Shown: positions 1-8,423, counted from the first letter of the stretch. The stretch: DNA of 24,227 nt from Butyricicoccus_A sp945486175 (GCA_945829445.1 CALZUY010000024.1:1-24227), one strand, 5' to 3'. Notes: generated by a model from the sequence alone, not told the origin. Made by a program: numbers and translations.

Positions 1-1081
1 GCTCTTCCTCATGCTTTTCGCGGCTGAATGCGCGGATCGGCATGACGCCGGTCAGGATCTCACGGCTGATGAGGTTCAGGCGGTCAACCAACGACTGCAT
101 TTTCTTAAACTTCGGCAGGGAAAGCGACATCAGCGTACCAATCACCGCGAATACCGTGGCAACCGCGACCACAATAATCCATCCCATGCCGGTTTTGGTG
201 TGTACGACCTTGAGAATACCGCCAACTGCACAGATCGGCGCATACAGCACCATGCGCAGCAGCATGACAATCACCATCTGCACCTGCTGGATATCATTGG
301 TACAGCGGGTGATAAGTGACGCGGTGGAGAACTGATTCATCTCCGCGTTGGAGAATTGCAGCACCCTGCCGAACACACTGTTTCGCAGATCACGTCCGAT
401 GCCCGCACCGGTCCGGCTGGCAAGCAGGCCAATGATAATCGCCGCACAGACACCGAGCGCTGCCAGTCCCAGCATCTTGCCGCCCGTGCTCCACAGGTAA
501 TGGCTGCGGTACTCGCCCATGTCAATGCCCATCGCTTCATATTCATTCTGAATGTACATGACAGCAATCTGCTGTATTGTGCTGTCAGACATCTCGCCCA
601 TCCGGTCGAGTGCCTGCTCCCGGATGCCCAGCAGCTTGCTTTTGGTCACCAGCCCCATGTCCAGCGCCTGACGCAGCTCTTCCATGCTGTGTATGGGCTG
701 CGCGCTGTCCGCCTGCGCATCACTGTTTTCCATCTGGTACAGCATTGCCATCGGAACGGAAAATGCATCCGCCAGCGCATCCATCTTTTCATTCTCCAGA
801 TTGGTCTTGCGCGTACAGATGCCGTCATCGCCCTTCCAATAGCTGGTTTTCACCAGTTCAATCTCATCGTCGGTCATAAACAGTTCGAGATCAGACAGTG
901 ACTGTTCCCGAATCTGTTCCGGCACAGCGTTTTCAATGCCGTTCTGCTGGATACCGACATCGACAATATTGCTCATATAGGTCGGCAGCGTCAGATCACA
1001 GTACGCCTGCACGATCAGCAGCGCAAAAATCACGCAGACCGTCCGCCATGAGCCCTTTAAATAGCCAAATATTGCTCGCAT
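1..1081 (-). CDS. ABC exporter, fused permease/ATPase (N-terminal 360 codons only)
   Basis: This is the 5' part of a multidrug-type ABC exporter half-transporter; the rest, including the ATPase domain, lies beyond the left edge. A first membrane helix spans about residues 14-36 and a second about 203-222. Further helices follow at about 268-290 and 300-322. The cytoplasmic segment at 338-356 contains LISREILTGVMPIRAFSRE, typical of the loop before the nucleotide-binding domain in LmrA/MsbA-like exporters. About 160 mostly polar residues (40-200) separate the first two helices, much longer than the short loop of ordinary exporters. The ATG shares its A and T with the TGA of the marR gene (TGATG), so translation is probably coupled and expression controlled by that MarR protein. 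Such genes usually come as a pair of half-transporters; the partner would be to the left. The substrate is unknown. Confidence 0.85.
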   Translation of the reverse strand, partial: MRAIFGYLKGSWRTVCVIFALLIVQAYCDLTLPTYMSNIVDVGIQQNGIENAVPEQIREQSLSDLELFMTDDEIELVKTSYWKGDDGICTRKTNLENEKMDALADAFSVPMAMLYQMENSDAQADSAQPIHSMEELRQALDMGLVTKSKLLGIREQALDRMGEMSDSTIQQIAVMYIQNEYEAMGIDMGEYRSHYLWSTGGKMLGLAALGVCAAIIIGLLASRTGAGIGRDLRNSVFGRVLQFSNAEMNQFSTASLITRCTNDIQQVQMVIVMLLRMVLYAPICAVGGILKVVHTKTGMGWIIVVAVATVFAVIGTLMSLSLPKFKKMQSLVDRLNLISREILTGVMPIRAFSREKHEEE

Positions 1082-1581
1082 CAGGTTTCCTCCCGTGTTT
1101 TCTTACTTTCATTTGTCCGTTCGAGTTCACGTTCCATGCATTGCGTCAGCTCGCGCACCCCGCCCAGGATTTCCAGATAGCGCGCTTCCCCGAGCGAATC
1201 CACAACGCGCAGCAGAAATGCATCATGCTCATCCCGCTGGCGCTCGCCCAGTGCAAAGCCCTCTTCCGTCAGACAGACAAACGTATTGCGGCGGTTGTCC
1301 GGATCGACGTGCCGTTCCACCAGCCCGCGCTCCTCCAGATGGCGCAGCATTTTGGAGACACCGGACTTGGTAATTCCCAGCTGTTCCGCCAGATCATTGA
1401 CATACATGCCCGGAATATCCGGATGCATGCAGTGGAACTGCTCAATTGTTTTGAGGAAATGTACTTCTCTTCTGGAGACCTCCCGGAGCAGGCTGTCCCA
1501 GTTCAGCCGGCGGATGGCACACATGGTCTGGAAAAACTCGACAACCAGCTTATCTTTCTGTTCTTTACCCCGTTGCTCCAT
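1081..1581 (-). CDS. MarR family transcriptional regulator
   Basis: A 166-residue winged-helix regulator. The DNA-binding region is at about 61-107: the helix-turn-helix reads VNDLAEQLGITKSGVSKMLR and the wing carries the typical D-x-R-R motif (DNRR, 95-98). Flanking helices would form the dimer interface. A longer frame extends upstream to 1647, but the ATG at 1581 was chosen because GAGAAAGGAGG lies 5 nt before it and the extension would run across the promoter. The gene overlaps the start of the downstream ABC exporter, an arrangement known for MarR repressors that sense exporter substrates. A perfect inverted repeat over its own -35 box suggests autorepression. The ligand is unknown. Confidence 0.9.
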   Translation of the reverse strand: MEQRGKEQKDKLVVEFFQTMCAIRRLNWDSLLREVSRREVHFLKTIEQFHCMHPDIPGMYVNDLAEQLGITKSGVSKMLRHLEERGLVERHVDPDNRRNTFVCLTEEGFALGERQRDEHDAFLLRVVDSLGEARYLEILGGVRELTQCMERELERTNESKKTREET

Positions 1582-1618
1582 TGTATCCTCCTTTCTCCCA
1601 TATTGATGAACAGGTACC

Positions 1619-1650
1619 AGTGTAGCACAGACTGTTGACCAAGTCAACAG
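1619..1650 (-). promoter_or_regulatory. Promoter and probable MarR operator
   Basis: On the minus strand, TTGACT (1647-1642) and TACACT (1624-1619) are separated by exactly 17 nt, a good SigA promoter for the marR-ABC operon. The perfect inverted repeat CTGTTGAC-CAA-GTCAACAG (1632-1650) covers the -35 box and part of the spacer, so a dimer bound there would block RNA polymerase. That MarR is the binding protein is inferred from position and symmetry. Confidence 0.75.
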
Positions 1651-1682
1651 TTGAATGTGTAAACTTTTTGCACCCGCAACAA

Positions 1683-1730
1683 AAATGTAAAAAACAGGAA
1701 TCCCAATCCCCGCAGGGTGAGATTCCTGTT
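1683..1730 (-). terminator. Rho-independent terminator after dCMP deaminase gene
   Basis: AACAGGAATC (1693-1702) pairs with GATTCCTGTT (1721-1730) to give a 10-bp stem. On the minus strand it is followed by TTTTTTACATTTTT. It closes the dgt-dnaG-rpoD-deaminase operon 24 nt past the deaminase stop and insulates it from the marR promoter. Confidence 0.85.
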
Positions 1731-1753
1731 CTTCAAAACAATGTACTTATATC

Positions 1754-2242
1754 TCAGTAGCCAATCTGGCCGTCGAGCAGTTCGTCATGCCTGACCCATT
1801 CCTGTACATCCACGACATCATAATTGTCGTGGTCACGGCGAATGACCACACTGCTGATTCCTGCATTGATGATCTGCCGCTTGCACATCGGACAGGAATT
1901 GGCATCCGTCATGATTTCCCCGGTCTGTGCATCGCGTCCGACGAGATACAGCGTCGAGCCGAGCATTTCCTCGCGCGAAGCTGCAATGATCGCATTGGCC
2001 TCCGCATGTACTGCACGGCAGAATTCATAATGCGTGCCGCGCGGAATATTGCGCTGTTCACGGATACACGCATTCAGATCGATGCAGTTGGCGCGCCCAC
2101 GGGGCGCACCGTTGTAGCCGGTGGAAATAATGACATCATTTTTGACAATAACCGCGCCGAAATTGCGCCGCAGGCAGGTGCTGCGCTCCAGCGCGACCTC
2201 CGCCATATCCAGATAATAGTTATTTTTATCGCGCCGAACCAT
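1754..2242 (-). CDS. dCMP deaminase (ComEB-like)
   Basis: A 162-residue zinc-dependent cytidine/deoxycytidylate deaminase that should convert dCMP to dUMP, the precursor for dTMP. The zinc site is complete: HAE at 79-81, with E81 the catalytic acid, and C117-P-M-C120. The segment GYNGAPRG at 42-49 is typical of dCMP deaminases as opposed to tRNA adenosine deaminases. The length is normal for the bacterial ComEB type. The ATG is preceded by AGAGGAGA. It follows rpoD by 44 nt with no terminator between, so it is probably the last gene of the dgt-dnaG-rpoD operon. Substrate assignment is by family; no allosteric dCTP/dTTP regulation can be judged. Confidence 0.9.
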   Translation of the reverse strand: MVRRDKNNYYLDMAEVALERSTCLRRNFGAVIVKNDVIISTGYNGAPRGRANCIDLNACIREQRNIPRGTHYEFCRAVHAEANAIIAASREEMLGSTLYLVGRDAQTGEIMTDANSCPMCKRQIINAGISSVVIRRDHDNYDVVDVQEWVRHDELLDGQIGY

Positions 2243-2286
2243 GTTGGGTTCTCCTCTCTTGCAGGATAAATGAATAATGATATGCC

Positions 2287-3507
2287 TCAGTTCAGGAAGT
2301 CCTTGAGCTTCTTGGAGCGGCTCGGATGGCGCAGCTTGCGCAGTGCCTTTGCCTCGATCTGGCGGATGCGTTCACGGGTGACATTGAATTCCTTGCCGAC
2401 CTCTTCCAGCGTGCGCGTACGGCCGTCCTCAATGCCGAAGCGCAGGCGCAGGACTTTTTCCTCACGCGGCGTCAATGTCTTGAGTACCTCGACGAGCTGC
2501 TCCTTGAGCAGGGTGAACGAAGCGGCCTCTGCCGGCTCCAGTGCGTCGTCGTCCGGGATAAAGTCACCCAGATGGCTGTCTTCCTCCTCACCGATCGGGG
2601 TTTCGAGCGAAACCGGCTCCTGTGCGATCTTGAGGATTTCACGCACGCGCTCAACCGGCATGTTCATTTCCTCTGCGATTTCCTCCGGCTGCGGGTCATG
2701 GCCCAGCTCCTGTAACAGCTGGCGGGAAACGCGGATGACCTTGTTGATGGTTTCCACCATGTGCACCGGGATACGGATGGTGCGCGCCTGGTCGGCAATC
2801 GCACGCGTGATCGCCTGGCGAATCCACCAGGTCGCGTAGGTGGAGAATTTAAAGCCCTTGGTGCAGTCAAACTTCTCGACTGCCTTGAGCAGGCCGAGGT
2901 TGCCTTCCTGAATCAGGTCGAGGAACAGCATGCCGCGGCCGACATAGCGCTTTGCGATGGAGACAACCAGTCGCAGATTGGCTTCCGACAGGCGCTTCTT
3001 GGCATTTTCACCGCCGCGGATCGCCTTGCGGATGGCCTGCATCTCGGTCTCATCCACCTGTTCATGATTCTTTTCAATTTCTTCCAGACGGGCCTTTGCC
3101 TCGTTGCCCGCCTGCATCTTTTCCGCCAGCTGAACTTCTTCCTCCGGCGTCAGCAGATCGACCTTGCCGATCTCCTTGAGGTACATGCGCACCGGATCGT
3201 CAATCGCAAAACCCTCAGCGAGTGACTCGGTGTCCTCCAGTTCCTCCTTCGGAACCTCTTCGACAGCGTCTTCCGAGAATTCCTCTTCATTATCCAACGG
3301 AACGACCAGCGCCTCGGCGCCCTTGATTTCTACGCCGGCCTTGTCCAGATCCTCATACAGCTTATCCAGCTCATCCGACTCCATGCTGATCGAGTCCAGC
3401 GCATCGGACATTTCCTTCAGCGTGAGCTTGCCTTTTTTCTTACCCAGCGCCAACAGATCCTTGATAACGGCCTGCTTCTTTACATCCATGTCCATGTCCT
3501 GTGTCAT
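2287..3507 (-). CDS. rpoD: RNA polymerase housekeeping sigma factor SigA/RpoD
   Basis: A 406-residue primary sigma-70 factor directing RNA polymerase to TTGACA/TATAAT promoters, which are indeed the promoter type seen throughout this window. Region 1.1 occupies the acidic N-terminus (1-100). Region 1.2 starts at DDPVRMYLKEIG (103-114). The core-binding and -10 melting region 2 covers about 168-240, with FSTYATWWIRQAITRAI at 221-237. Region 3 follows from about 245, and the region 4.2 helix-turn-helix that reads the -35 box is at 365-391 (VTRERIRQIEAKALRKLR). Lys/Arg-rich residues end the protein. The size fits SigA of Firmicutes. The start has GGAGG with 8-nt spacing. It lies 64 nt after dnaG in the conserved primase-sigma order. 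Confidence 0.97.
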   Translation of the reverse strand: MTQDMDMDVKKQAVIKDLLALGKKKGKLTLKEMSDALDSISMESDELDKLYEDLDKAGVEIKGAEALVVPLDNEEEFSEDAVEEVPKEELEDTESLAEGFAIDDPVRMYLKEIGKVDLLTPEEEVQLAEKMQAGNEAKARLEEIEKNHEQVDETEMQAIRKAIRGGENAKKRLSEANLRLVVSIAKRYVGRGMLFLDLIQEGNLGLLKAVEKFDCTKGFKFSTYATWWIRQAITRAIADQARTIRIPVHMVETINKVIRVSRQLLQELGHDPQPEEIAEEMNMPVERVREILKIAQEPVSLETPIGEEEDSHLGDFIPDDDALEPAEAASFTLLKEQLVEVLKTLTPREEKVLRLRFGIEDGRTRTLEEVGKEFNVTRERIRQIEAKALRKLRHPSRSKKLKDFLN

Positions 3508-3571
3508 TCTTTAAGCCTCCAAAAATGTAACTGAAAAATGCAATACCAGCAATATGTTTCGCCGATACGCC

Positions 3572-5341
3572 TTACCCCTCTGTCCCGTCGAACCGCTTGG
3601 TTTTCCGCTGGAGCTGCGCCTTGCGCAGCAGCGGGTCCTCGCCGTCCTGTCCGGGTATATCACGCGCAGCCTTTTGCTCCGCGATAATATCGATATAATC
3701 CTCCATTGCCTTCTGCCGCTGATCCGCAGGGATCTCTGCCCGCAGTGCCGAGACCAGCAGTTCGGTTTCCTCCGGCTGGAGCACATGTTCCAGCGCCGAA
3801 ACCGTAATGCTGCGCCCGCTGTCAAACAGCGCAATGGCGTGTCCATAAATTTTGCCCAGCACGGGGGAAGAAAAATCCTCCGGGCTGACTTTTTCGCGCA
3901 TATCCGGCAAAAGGGATGCGTCGGAAAACAGCAGCGCGAGCAGCCCCTCCTCCGCGCGCGCGGAGCGCACATTGTCATAATGAATGGTGCGCTCTTTCGG
4001 CTGTGCCGCCTGTGCGGGCGCGCGCACCTGGCGGTGATACTGCTGCTTCTGCTGATATTTCAGCCGTGTCTGCGCGTTTTTGACCTCCTGCTGGAATGCA
4101 GTCTGCGTCACGCCCGCGAGCTTCGCGGTCGAAGCGGTATAGACATCGCGCTCCACCTGATTTTCCAGCGCCGCGATGATGCCCGCGGCTTCCCGCAGGA
4201 ACAGGATGCGCTGGTCATCCTCTGTGAAGTCATATTTGTCGCGCGCGGACTCGATGCGGTAACGGATGTCGTTGTCCGAGCGCTCGATGAGCTTGCGGAA
4301 TGCCTCCGCGCCCTTCGCCTTGATGAACTCATCCGGGTCCTTCGCACCCGGAATGCGCAGGATTTTCACACGCAGCCCGGCTTTTTTCAAAATATCAATC
4401 GCGCGCTGGGAAGCGGTCTGTCCCGCCGTGTCCGCGTCATAGCAGACGATGACGGTTTTGGTGTACCGCGTGAGCAGGCGTGCCTGCTCGTCGGTCAGCG
4501 CCGTGCCGAGCGAGGCAACCGCGCTGTCAAAGCCCGCCTGATGCAGCGCAATGACATCCATATAGCCCTCAGCGAGCAGGAAATACTCGCTTTTGGTCTT
4601 TTTTGCGAGGTTCATCGCAAACAGGTTGCGCCGCTTGTTGAACACCATGGTCTCCGGCGAGTTGAGGTATTTCGGCTTGCTGTCGTCCATGACGCGCCCG
4701 CCGAAGCCGATGACATCGCCGCGCACATCGATGATCGGGAACATGACACGGTTTCGGAACTTATCGTAATATGTACCGTTCTGACTGCGTGCAATCAGGC
4801 CGGCCGCTTCCAGTTCCTCCTTCGTATATCCCTTTTCGGTCATCGCGTCGAGCAACGCATGGAACGAGTCGGGCGCATAGCCCAGCCCGAAATTGCCCAT
4901 CGTGCGCCGGCTCAGCCTGCGCTGCTGGAAATATTGCAGCGCCTGCGCGCCCACGGGGCTGTGCAGCTGTGCATAGAAGAACCGCGCCGCATCCTTGAGT
5001 GCCGTCAGCACGCGCTTGCGCTCCTGCCGGCGCCTGGGATTTTCGCCGGACTCCGGCACCTCCATGTTGTACTGTTTGGCCAGAAACCGGACAGCATCCG
5101 GAAAATCCAGCCCTTCGATGTTCATGATAAACCGGATCGGCCCGCCGCCCGCGCCGCAGCCAAAGCAATGGAAAATCTGCTTGTCGGGCGCAACGGAGAA
5201 CGATGCGGTTTTTTCGTTGTGGAACGGGCACAGCCCGAAATAGTTGTTGCCGCTCTTTTTGAGCGCCACATAGCGGGAAACAATATCGACAATGTCGCAC
5301 CGTGCGGTCAGCTCGTCGATAAAACGATCATCAATTGCCAT
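3572..5341 (-). CDS. dnaG: DNA primase
   Basis: A 589-residue primase that makes the RNA primers for lagging-strand synthesis at the replication fork. The CHC2 zinc ribbon is intact (C38, H41, C59, C62) and reads LCPFHNEKTASF. The TOPRIM catalytic domain carries E258 in LLAEGYMDVIAL and the acidic pair D302/D304 in CYDADTAG. The remaining C-terminus (about 430-589) corresponds to the helicase-interacting domain that contacts DnaB. Length is normal. It sits between dgt, 27 nt upstream, and rpoD, 64 nt downstream; dnaG next to rpoD is a conserved bacterial pairing linking replication and transcription initiation. The large plus-strand open frame opposite it is a shadow. Confidence 0.97.
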   Translation of the reverse strand: MAIDDRFIDELTARCDIVDIVSRYVALKKSGNNYFGLCPFHNEKTASFSVAPDKQIFHCFGCGAGGGPIRFIMNIEGLDFPDAVRFLAKQYNMEVPESGENPRRRQERKRVLTALKDAARFFYAQLHSPVGAQALQYFQQRRLSRRTMGNFGLGYAPDSFHALLDAMTEKGYTKEELEAAGLIARSQNGTYYDKFRNRVMFPIIDVRGDVIGFGGRVMDDSKPKYLNSPETMVFNKRRNLFAMNLAKKTKSEYFLLAEGYMDVIALHQAGFDSAVASLGTALTDEQARLLTRYTKTVIVCYDADTAGQTASQRAIDILKKAGLRVKILRIPGAKDPDEFIKAKGAEAFRKLIERSDNDIRYRIESARDKYDFTEDDQRILFLREAAGIIAALENQVERDVYTASTAKLAGVTQTAFQQEVKNAQTRLKYQQKQQYHRQVRAPAQAAQPKERTIHYDNVRSARAEEGLLALLFSDASLLPDMREKVSPEDFSSPVLGKIYGHAIALFDSGRSITVSALEHVLQPEETELLVSALRAEIPADQRQKAMEDYIDIIAEQKAARDIPGQDGEDPLLRKAQLQRKTKRFDGTEG

Positions 5342-5368
5342 GTGCGTTTCCCTTCTCCCATGCGGGAA

Positions 5369-6370
5369 TCACTTGATGTTCCAGCTCCTTGGAATAAATA
5401 ATTCGGTATATTTGGCAACGGCAAAGCGGTCAGTCATGCCCGCGATATAGTCGCAGACAACGCGTCCCGCGCCGTCACGTTCGATGTGTTTTTTATAAAA
5501 CTCAGGCAGTTCATCTGTATGGTGCATAAAATACTCATGCAGCGTGCGCAGCAGGCCGTCGACTTTGTGCGCTTCCTCCTGTGCCTGTCCGGCATAGACC
5601 GCGCGGAACAGATAGGCGCGCAGCTCCATCATGGCGCCATGCACCTCGGCGGACATGCCGATGTCGTGCTCTGCTTCGCCGTAGCGCACCATATCCGCTA
5701 CCATTGTGTCAATGCGGTCGCCGTGCGTCGCACCGAGCACGCGCACCGCCTCCCGCGGCAGGTCTGCCGGGACAATCAGTCCGGCGCGCACAGCGTCGTC
5801 GATGTCGTGATTGACATAGGCAATGCGGTCGGCAAAATGGACAATGCGCCCCTCCGGTGTCTCCGCATGCCGCGTGCCGGTGTGGCAGGCAATGCCGTCC
5901 CGCACCTCATGCGTCAGATTCAGCCCGTCGCCATCGCGCTCCAGACAATCCACCACGCGCAGGCTCTGCTCGTTGTGATGAAAGCCGCCGATTTTGCTGC
6001 ACAGGCTGTCCAGCGTGCGCTCGCCGACATGCCCGAACGGCGTGTGCCCGAGGTCATGCCCAAGCGCCACCGCTTCGGTCAAATCTTCATTGAGCCGCAG
6101 GCTGCGCGCAATCGTCCGCGCAATCTGCGCGACCTCCAGCGTGTGCGTCAGCCGGTCGCGGTAATGGTCTCCTTCAGGGGAAATAAAGACCTGTGTCTTG
6201 TGTCCCAGCCGCCGGAACGCCTTGCAGTGCACAATGCGGTCGCGGTCGCGCTGAAAGCAGGTGCGGCGCGGACACGGTGCAATGCTGTGTTCTCTGCCGC
6301 GGCTTTCGTCCGCAAAGGTCGCCCAGTCGGACAGCGTCTGCCGTTCCAGTCGTTCCTGATCCTCGCGCAT
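5369..6370 (-). CDS. dGTPase-like deoxynucleotide triphosphohydrolase (HD domain)
   Basis: A 333-residue HD-superfamily protein of the dGTPase type 2-like group, which hydrolyse dNTPs to deoxynucleosides and triphosphate. The metal ligands are visible: H76 in RLTHTLEV, H105-D106 in ALGHDLGHTPFGH, and D181 in FADRIAYVNHDIDD. The N-terminus with SRGRE and FQRDRDRIVHCKAFRRLGHKTQVF is the family signature. The ATG has GGAGG with 8-nt spacing. It starts the operon with dnaG and rpoD, a common clostridial order, so it probably adjusts dNTP pools during replication. In this subfamily the preferred nucleotide is often not dGTP, so dGTP specificity is not claimed. Confidence 0.92.
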   Translation of the reverse strand: MREDQERLERQTLSDWATFADESRGREHSIAPCPRRTCFQRDRDRIVHCKAFRRLGHKTQVFISPEGDHYRDRLTHTLEVAQIARTIARSLRLNEDLTEAVALGHDLGHTPFGHVGERTLDSLCSKIGGFHHNEQSLRVVDCLERDGDGLNLTHEVRDGIACHTGTRHAETPEGRIVHFADRIAYVNHDIDDAVRAGLIVPADLPREAVRVLGATHGDRIDTMVADMVRYGEAEHDIGMSAEVHGAMMELRAYLFRAVYAGQAQEEAHKVDGLLRTLHEYFMHHTDELPEFYKKHIERDGAGRVVCDYIAGMTDRFAVAKYTELFIPRSWNIK

Positions 6371-6401
6371 CGGCCTGCCCTCCCCCTGCTTGATCTGCGA
6401 A

Positions 6402-6429
6402 AAATACCGTACATAAATAAATACCGTAC
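6402..6429 (-). repeat. Direct repeat upstream of the dgt-dnaG-rpoD operon
   Basis: AAATACCGTAC occurs at 6402-6412 and again at 6419-6429, 17 bp start to start, in the 134-bp gap before dgt. The copies fall in the likely promoter area; TTGCGA near 6433-6438 could be a weak -35 element. Same-face tandem repeats of this spacing resemble regulator half-sites, but no known box is recognised, and the AT-rich setting leaves chance possible. Confidence 0.4.
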
Positions 6430-6504
6430 TGCTTTCGCAAACTCCTCTTTTTTTCGCAAATTTTTCTGAAAAAATTTTTATGTATGCGGATGCGTGCCGT
6501 TTCG

Positions 6505-7137
6505 TCAGCGAATGCGCCGTCCCATGAACCGGCTCTCCATCACTTCGACATCGACTGCGGCGCTGGTCGCGTCGCGCAGTGCTGCCGCGAGTGCCTCCTC
6601 ACCGCCCTCCGGCAGCGTGACCGTCAGCGTGACATCGGCGGCATATTCGATCTCATCTGTCATGCAGTCGTGCTCCGGCAGGATGTTCTGCACCACGCCG
6701 AGCAGTGAATACGGGCAGGTGATGAGCAGGACGGAATAGCTGCTCATCTGATTGATGCCCGCTGCTTCCAGGCCGAGCTGTGCGCTCTTGGTATAGGCGC
6801 GGACAAGGCCGCCCGTGCCGAGCAGCACACCGCCGAAATAGCGCGTGACAACACAGCAGACATTCGTGATGTTCTCGCGCCGCAGCACATCCAGAATCGG
6901 CATGCCCGCCGTGCCCTGCGGCTCGCCGTCATCCGAATAGCGCATATAATTGCCCTCGCGGATGATATATGCATAGCAGTGGTGGCGCGCATCGCGGTAT
7001 TTGGCTTTTACTTCCCCGATTCTGGCGATGGCCTCCTCCGGCGTTTCCACCGGGAAAATCTCCCCGATGAATTTGGAGCGCCGGTCTTCATAAAATCCCT
7101 CGCCGTAATCCGCAGGAACCAGATAGCTGTCATTCAT
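6505..7137 (-). CDS. YigZ/IMPACT family protein
   Basis: A 210-residue member of the YigZ/IMPACT family. The N-terminal IMPACT domain (about 15-125) contains RHHCYAY at 51-57 and the signature SDDGEPQGTAG at 68-78. The C-terminal part (about 135-205) fits the ferredoxin-like DUF1949 domain. The cellular role in bacteria is poorly defined; eukaryotic IMPACT acts in the Gcn2 pathway and a translation-related role is often proposed. A longer open frame runs upstream, but the ATG at 7137 is chosen because the family starts near here and the extension would lie inside hflX. The start overlaps the hflX stop by 8 nt (ATGAATGA), so translation is probably coupled to a ribosome-associated GTPase. Confidence 0.88.
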   Translation of the reverse strand: MNDSYLVPADYGEGFYEDRRSKFIGEIFPVETPEEAIARIGEVKAKYRDARHHCYAYIIREGNYMRYSDDGEPQGTAGMPILDVLRRENITNVCCVVTRYFGGVLLGTGGLVRAYTKSAQLGLEAAGINQMSSYSVLLITCPYSLLGVVQNILPEHDCMTDEIEYAADVTLTVTLPEGGEEALAAALRDATSAAVDVEVMESRFMGRRIR

Positions 7138-8404
7138 CCGCCGCAACCTCGTATCCGCGCAGCTGGCCATACAGCTTGTCATCGCATTCGATGTCCAGCT
7201 TTGTGCCCTCGCTGGTGTAATCGGTGGAGAACACCGCCGCTTCCTTGTGGATGACATCGAGCAGATAGCCGTCCGCATACGGGATACAGACGGTAATGCG
7301 GTGCTTGCCGCGTCCGAGCGCCTTTTCAATCGCCGCCAGCAGCTGTTCCATGCCGCGCCCCTGCCTGGCGGAAATCGCCACAATGTCCTCGCCGGACGGG
7401 ATCAGGTCGGGATTTTCACACAGATCCGCCTTGTTGCACACGAGAATCTGCGGAATCTGCTGTGCACCGAGCTGTGTAATGACCTTGTCGACTGTTTCCG
7501 CCTGCTCGCGCCAGTCCTCGCGCGAAATGTCTACGACATGCAGCAGCAGGTCGGCATATGCGACCTCCTCCAGCGTCGCCTTGAAGGCGGACACCAGATG
7601 GTGCGGCAGCTTGCGGATAAAGCCGACCGTATCGGACAGCAGGATTTCCTGTGTCTCGGAGATGCGCAGCTTGCGCGTCGTCGGGTCGAGCGTATCGAAC
7701 AGGCGGTCATTTGCCTCGATGCCCGCGTCAGTCAGCGTGTTGAGCAGGGTCGACTTGCCCGCATTGGTGTAGCCGACAATCGCAACAAGCGGCAGCTCCG
7801 CCTTTTTGCGCTGGCGGCGCTGGACGGCGCGCACACGGCGCACATCCTCCAGGTCACGGCGCAGGCGGTCAATGCGGCGGCGGATATGGCGCCGGTCGCT
7901 TTCGAGCTTGCTCTCGCCCGGGCCGCGCGTGCCGATGCCACCGCCCAGACGGGACATCGTCTTGCCCATGCCGGACAGGCGCGGCAGGATGTACTGATAC
8001 TGTGCCAGCTCGACCTGTAGCTTGCCCTCGCCCGTGCGGGCGCGCTGGGCGAAAATGTCCAGAATCAGCGCACTGCGGTCGAGCACCGGCCGCCCGGTCG
8101 CCTCCTCCAACACGCGCATCTGCGACGGCGACAGCTCGTTGTCAAAGATAATCAGTGTCGCATCGTTGTCGCGCGCCAGCTCGGTCAGCTCCTGCAGCTT
8201 GCCCTCGCCGATAAAGGTGCGCGCCTCCGGTGCATTCCTGCTCTGGAGCATCTTTGCGACGCATTCGCCGCCCGCGGTCTCCAGCAGCGCCTCCAGCTCG
8301 TCCAGTGTCTCCCAGGACGCGTCCTCCTCCGCCGTGAACACCGACGCATGCAGGCCAACGAGCACTGCCCGGTCCGGCTCCATCTCTTCCATCCAGTCTT
8401 CCAC
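7130..8404 (-). CDS. hflX: GTPase HflX
   Basis: A 424-residue ribosome-associated GTPase that in other bacteria splits stalled or stress-arrested 70S ribosomes. The N-terminal HflX domain (about 12-200) contains GGGIGTRGPGESKLE at 154-168 and an Arg-rich helical arm. The G domain has GYTNAGKST (211-219, P-loop), DTVGF (258-262) and NKAD (324-327). The likely start is GTG at 8404, giving MEDWMEEMEPDR, because AAGGAGG is 8 nt upstream; the open frame continues to 8482 but that stretch overlaps the preceding gene. ATG codons a few residues further in are alternatives. It lies 19 nt after the DUF1275 gene and overlaps yigZ. Confidence 0.95.
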   Translation of the reverse strand: MEDWMEEMEPDRAVLVGLHASVFTAEEDASWETLDELEALLETAGGECVAKMLQSRNAPEARTFIGEGKLQELTELARDNDATLIIFDNELSPSQMRVLEEATGRPVLDRSALILDIFAQRARTGEGKLQVELAQYQYILPRLSGMGKTMSRLGGGIGTRGPGESKLESDRRHIRRRIDRLRRDLEDVRRVRAVQRRQRKKAELPLVAIVGYTNAGKSTLLNTLTDAGIEANDRLFDTLDPTTRKLRISETQEILLSDTVGFIRKLPHHLVSAFKATLEEVAYADLLLHVVDISREDWREQAETVDKVITQLGAQQIPQILVCNKADLCENPDLIPSGEDIVAISARQGRGMEQLLAAIEKALGRGKHRITVCIPYADGYLLDVIHKEAAVFSTDYTSEGTKLDIECDDKLYGQLRGYEVAADE

Positions 8405-8423
8405 AGCCTGTCCCTCCTTCCGG

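Noticed and set aside
3554..5401. 615-codon plus-strand open frame opposite dnaG
   Set aside because: It lies fully antisense to a clear primase with intact catalytic motifs. Its protein is rich in His, Arg and Gln with no domain pattern, an effect of codon bias on the opposite strand.
7138..7383. N-terminal extension of the YigZ protein
   Set aside because: It is Arg/Ser-rich out-of-frame hflX sequence. The overlap start ATGAATGA at 7137 gives the normal family length.
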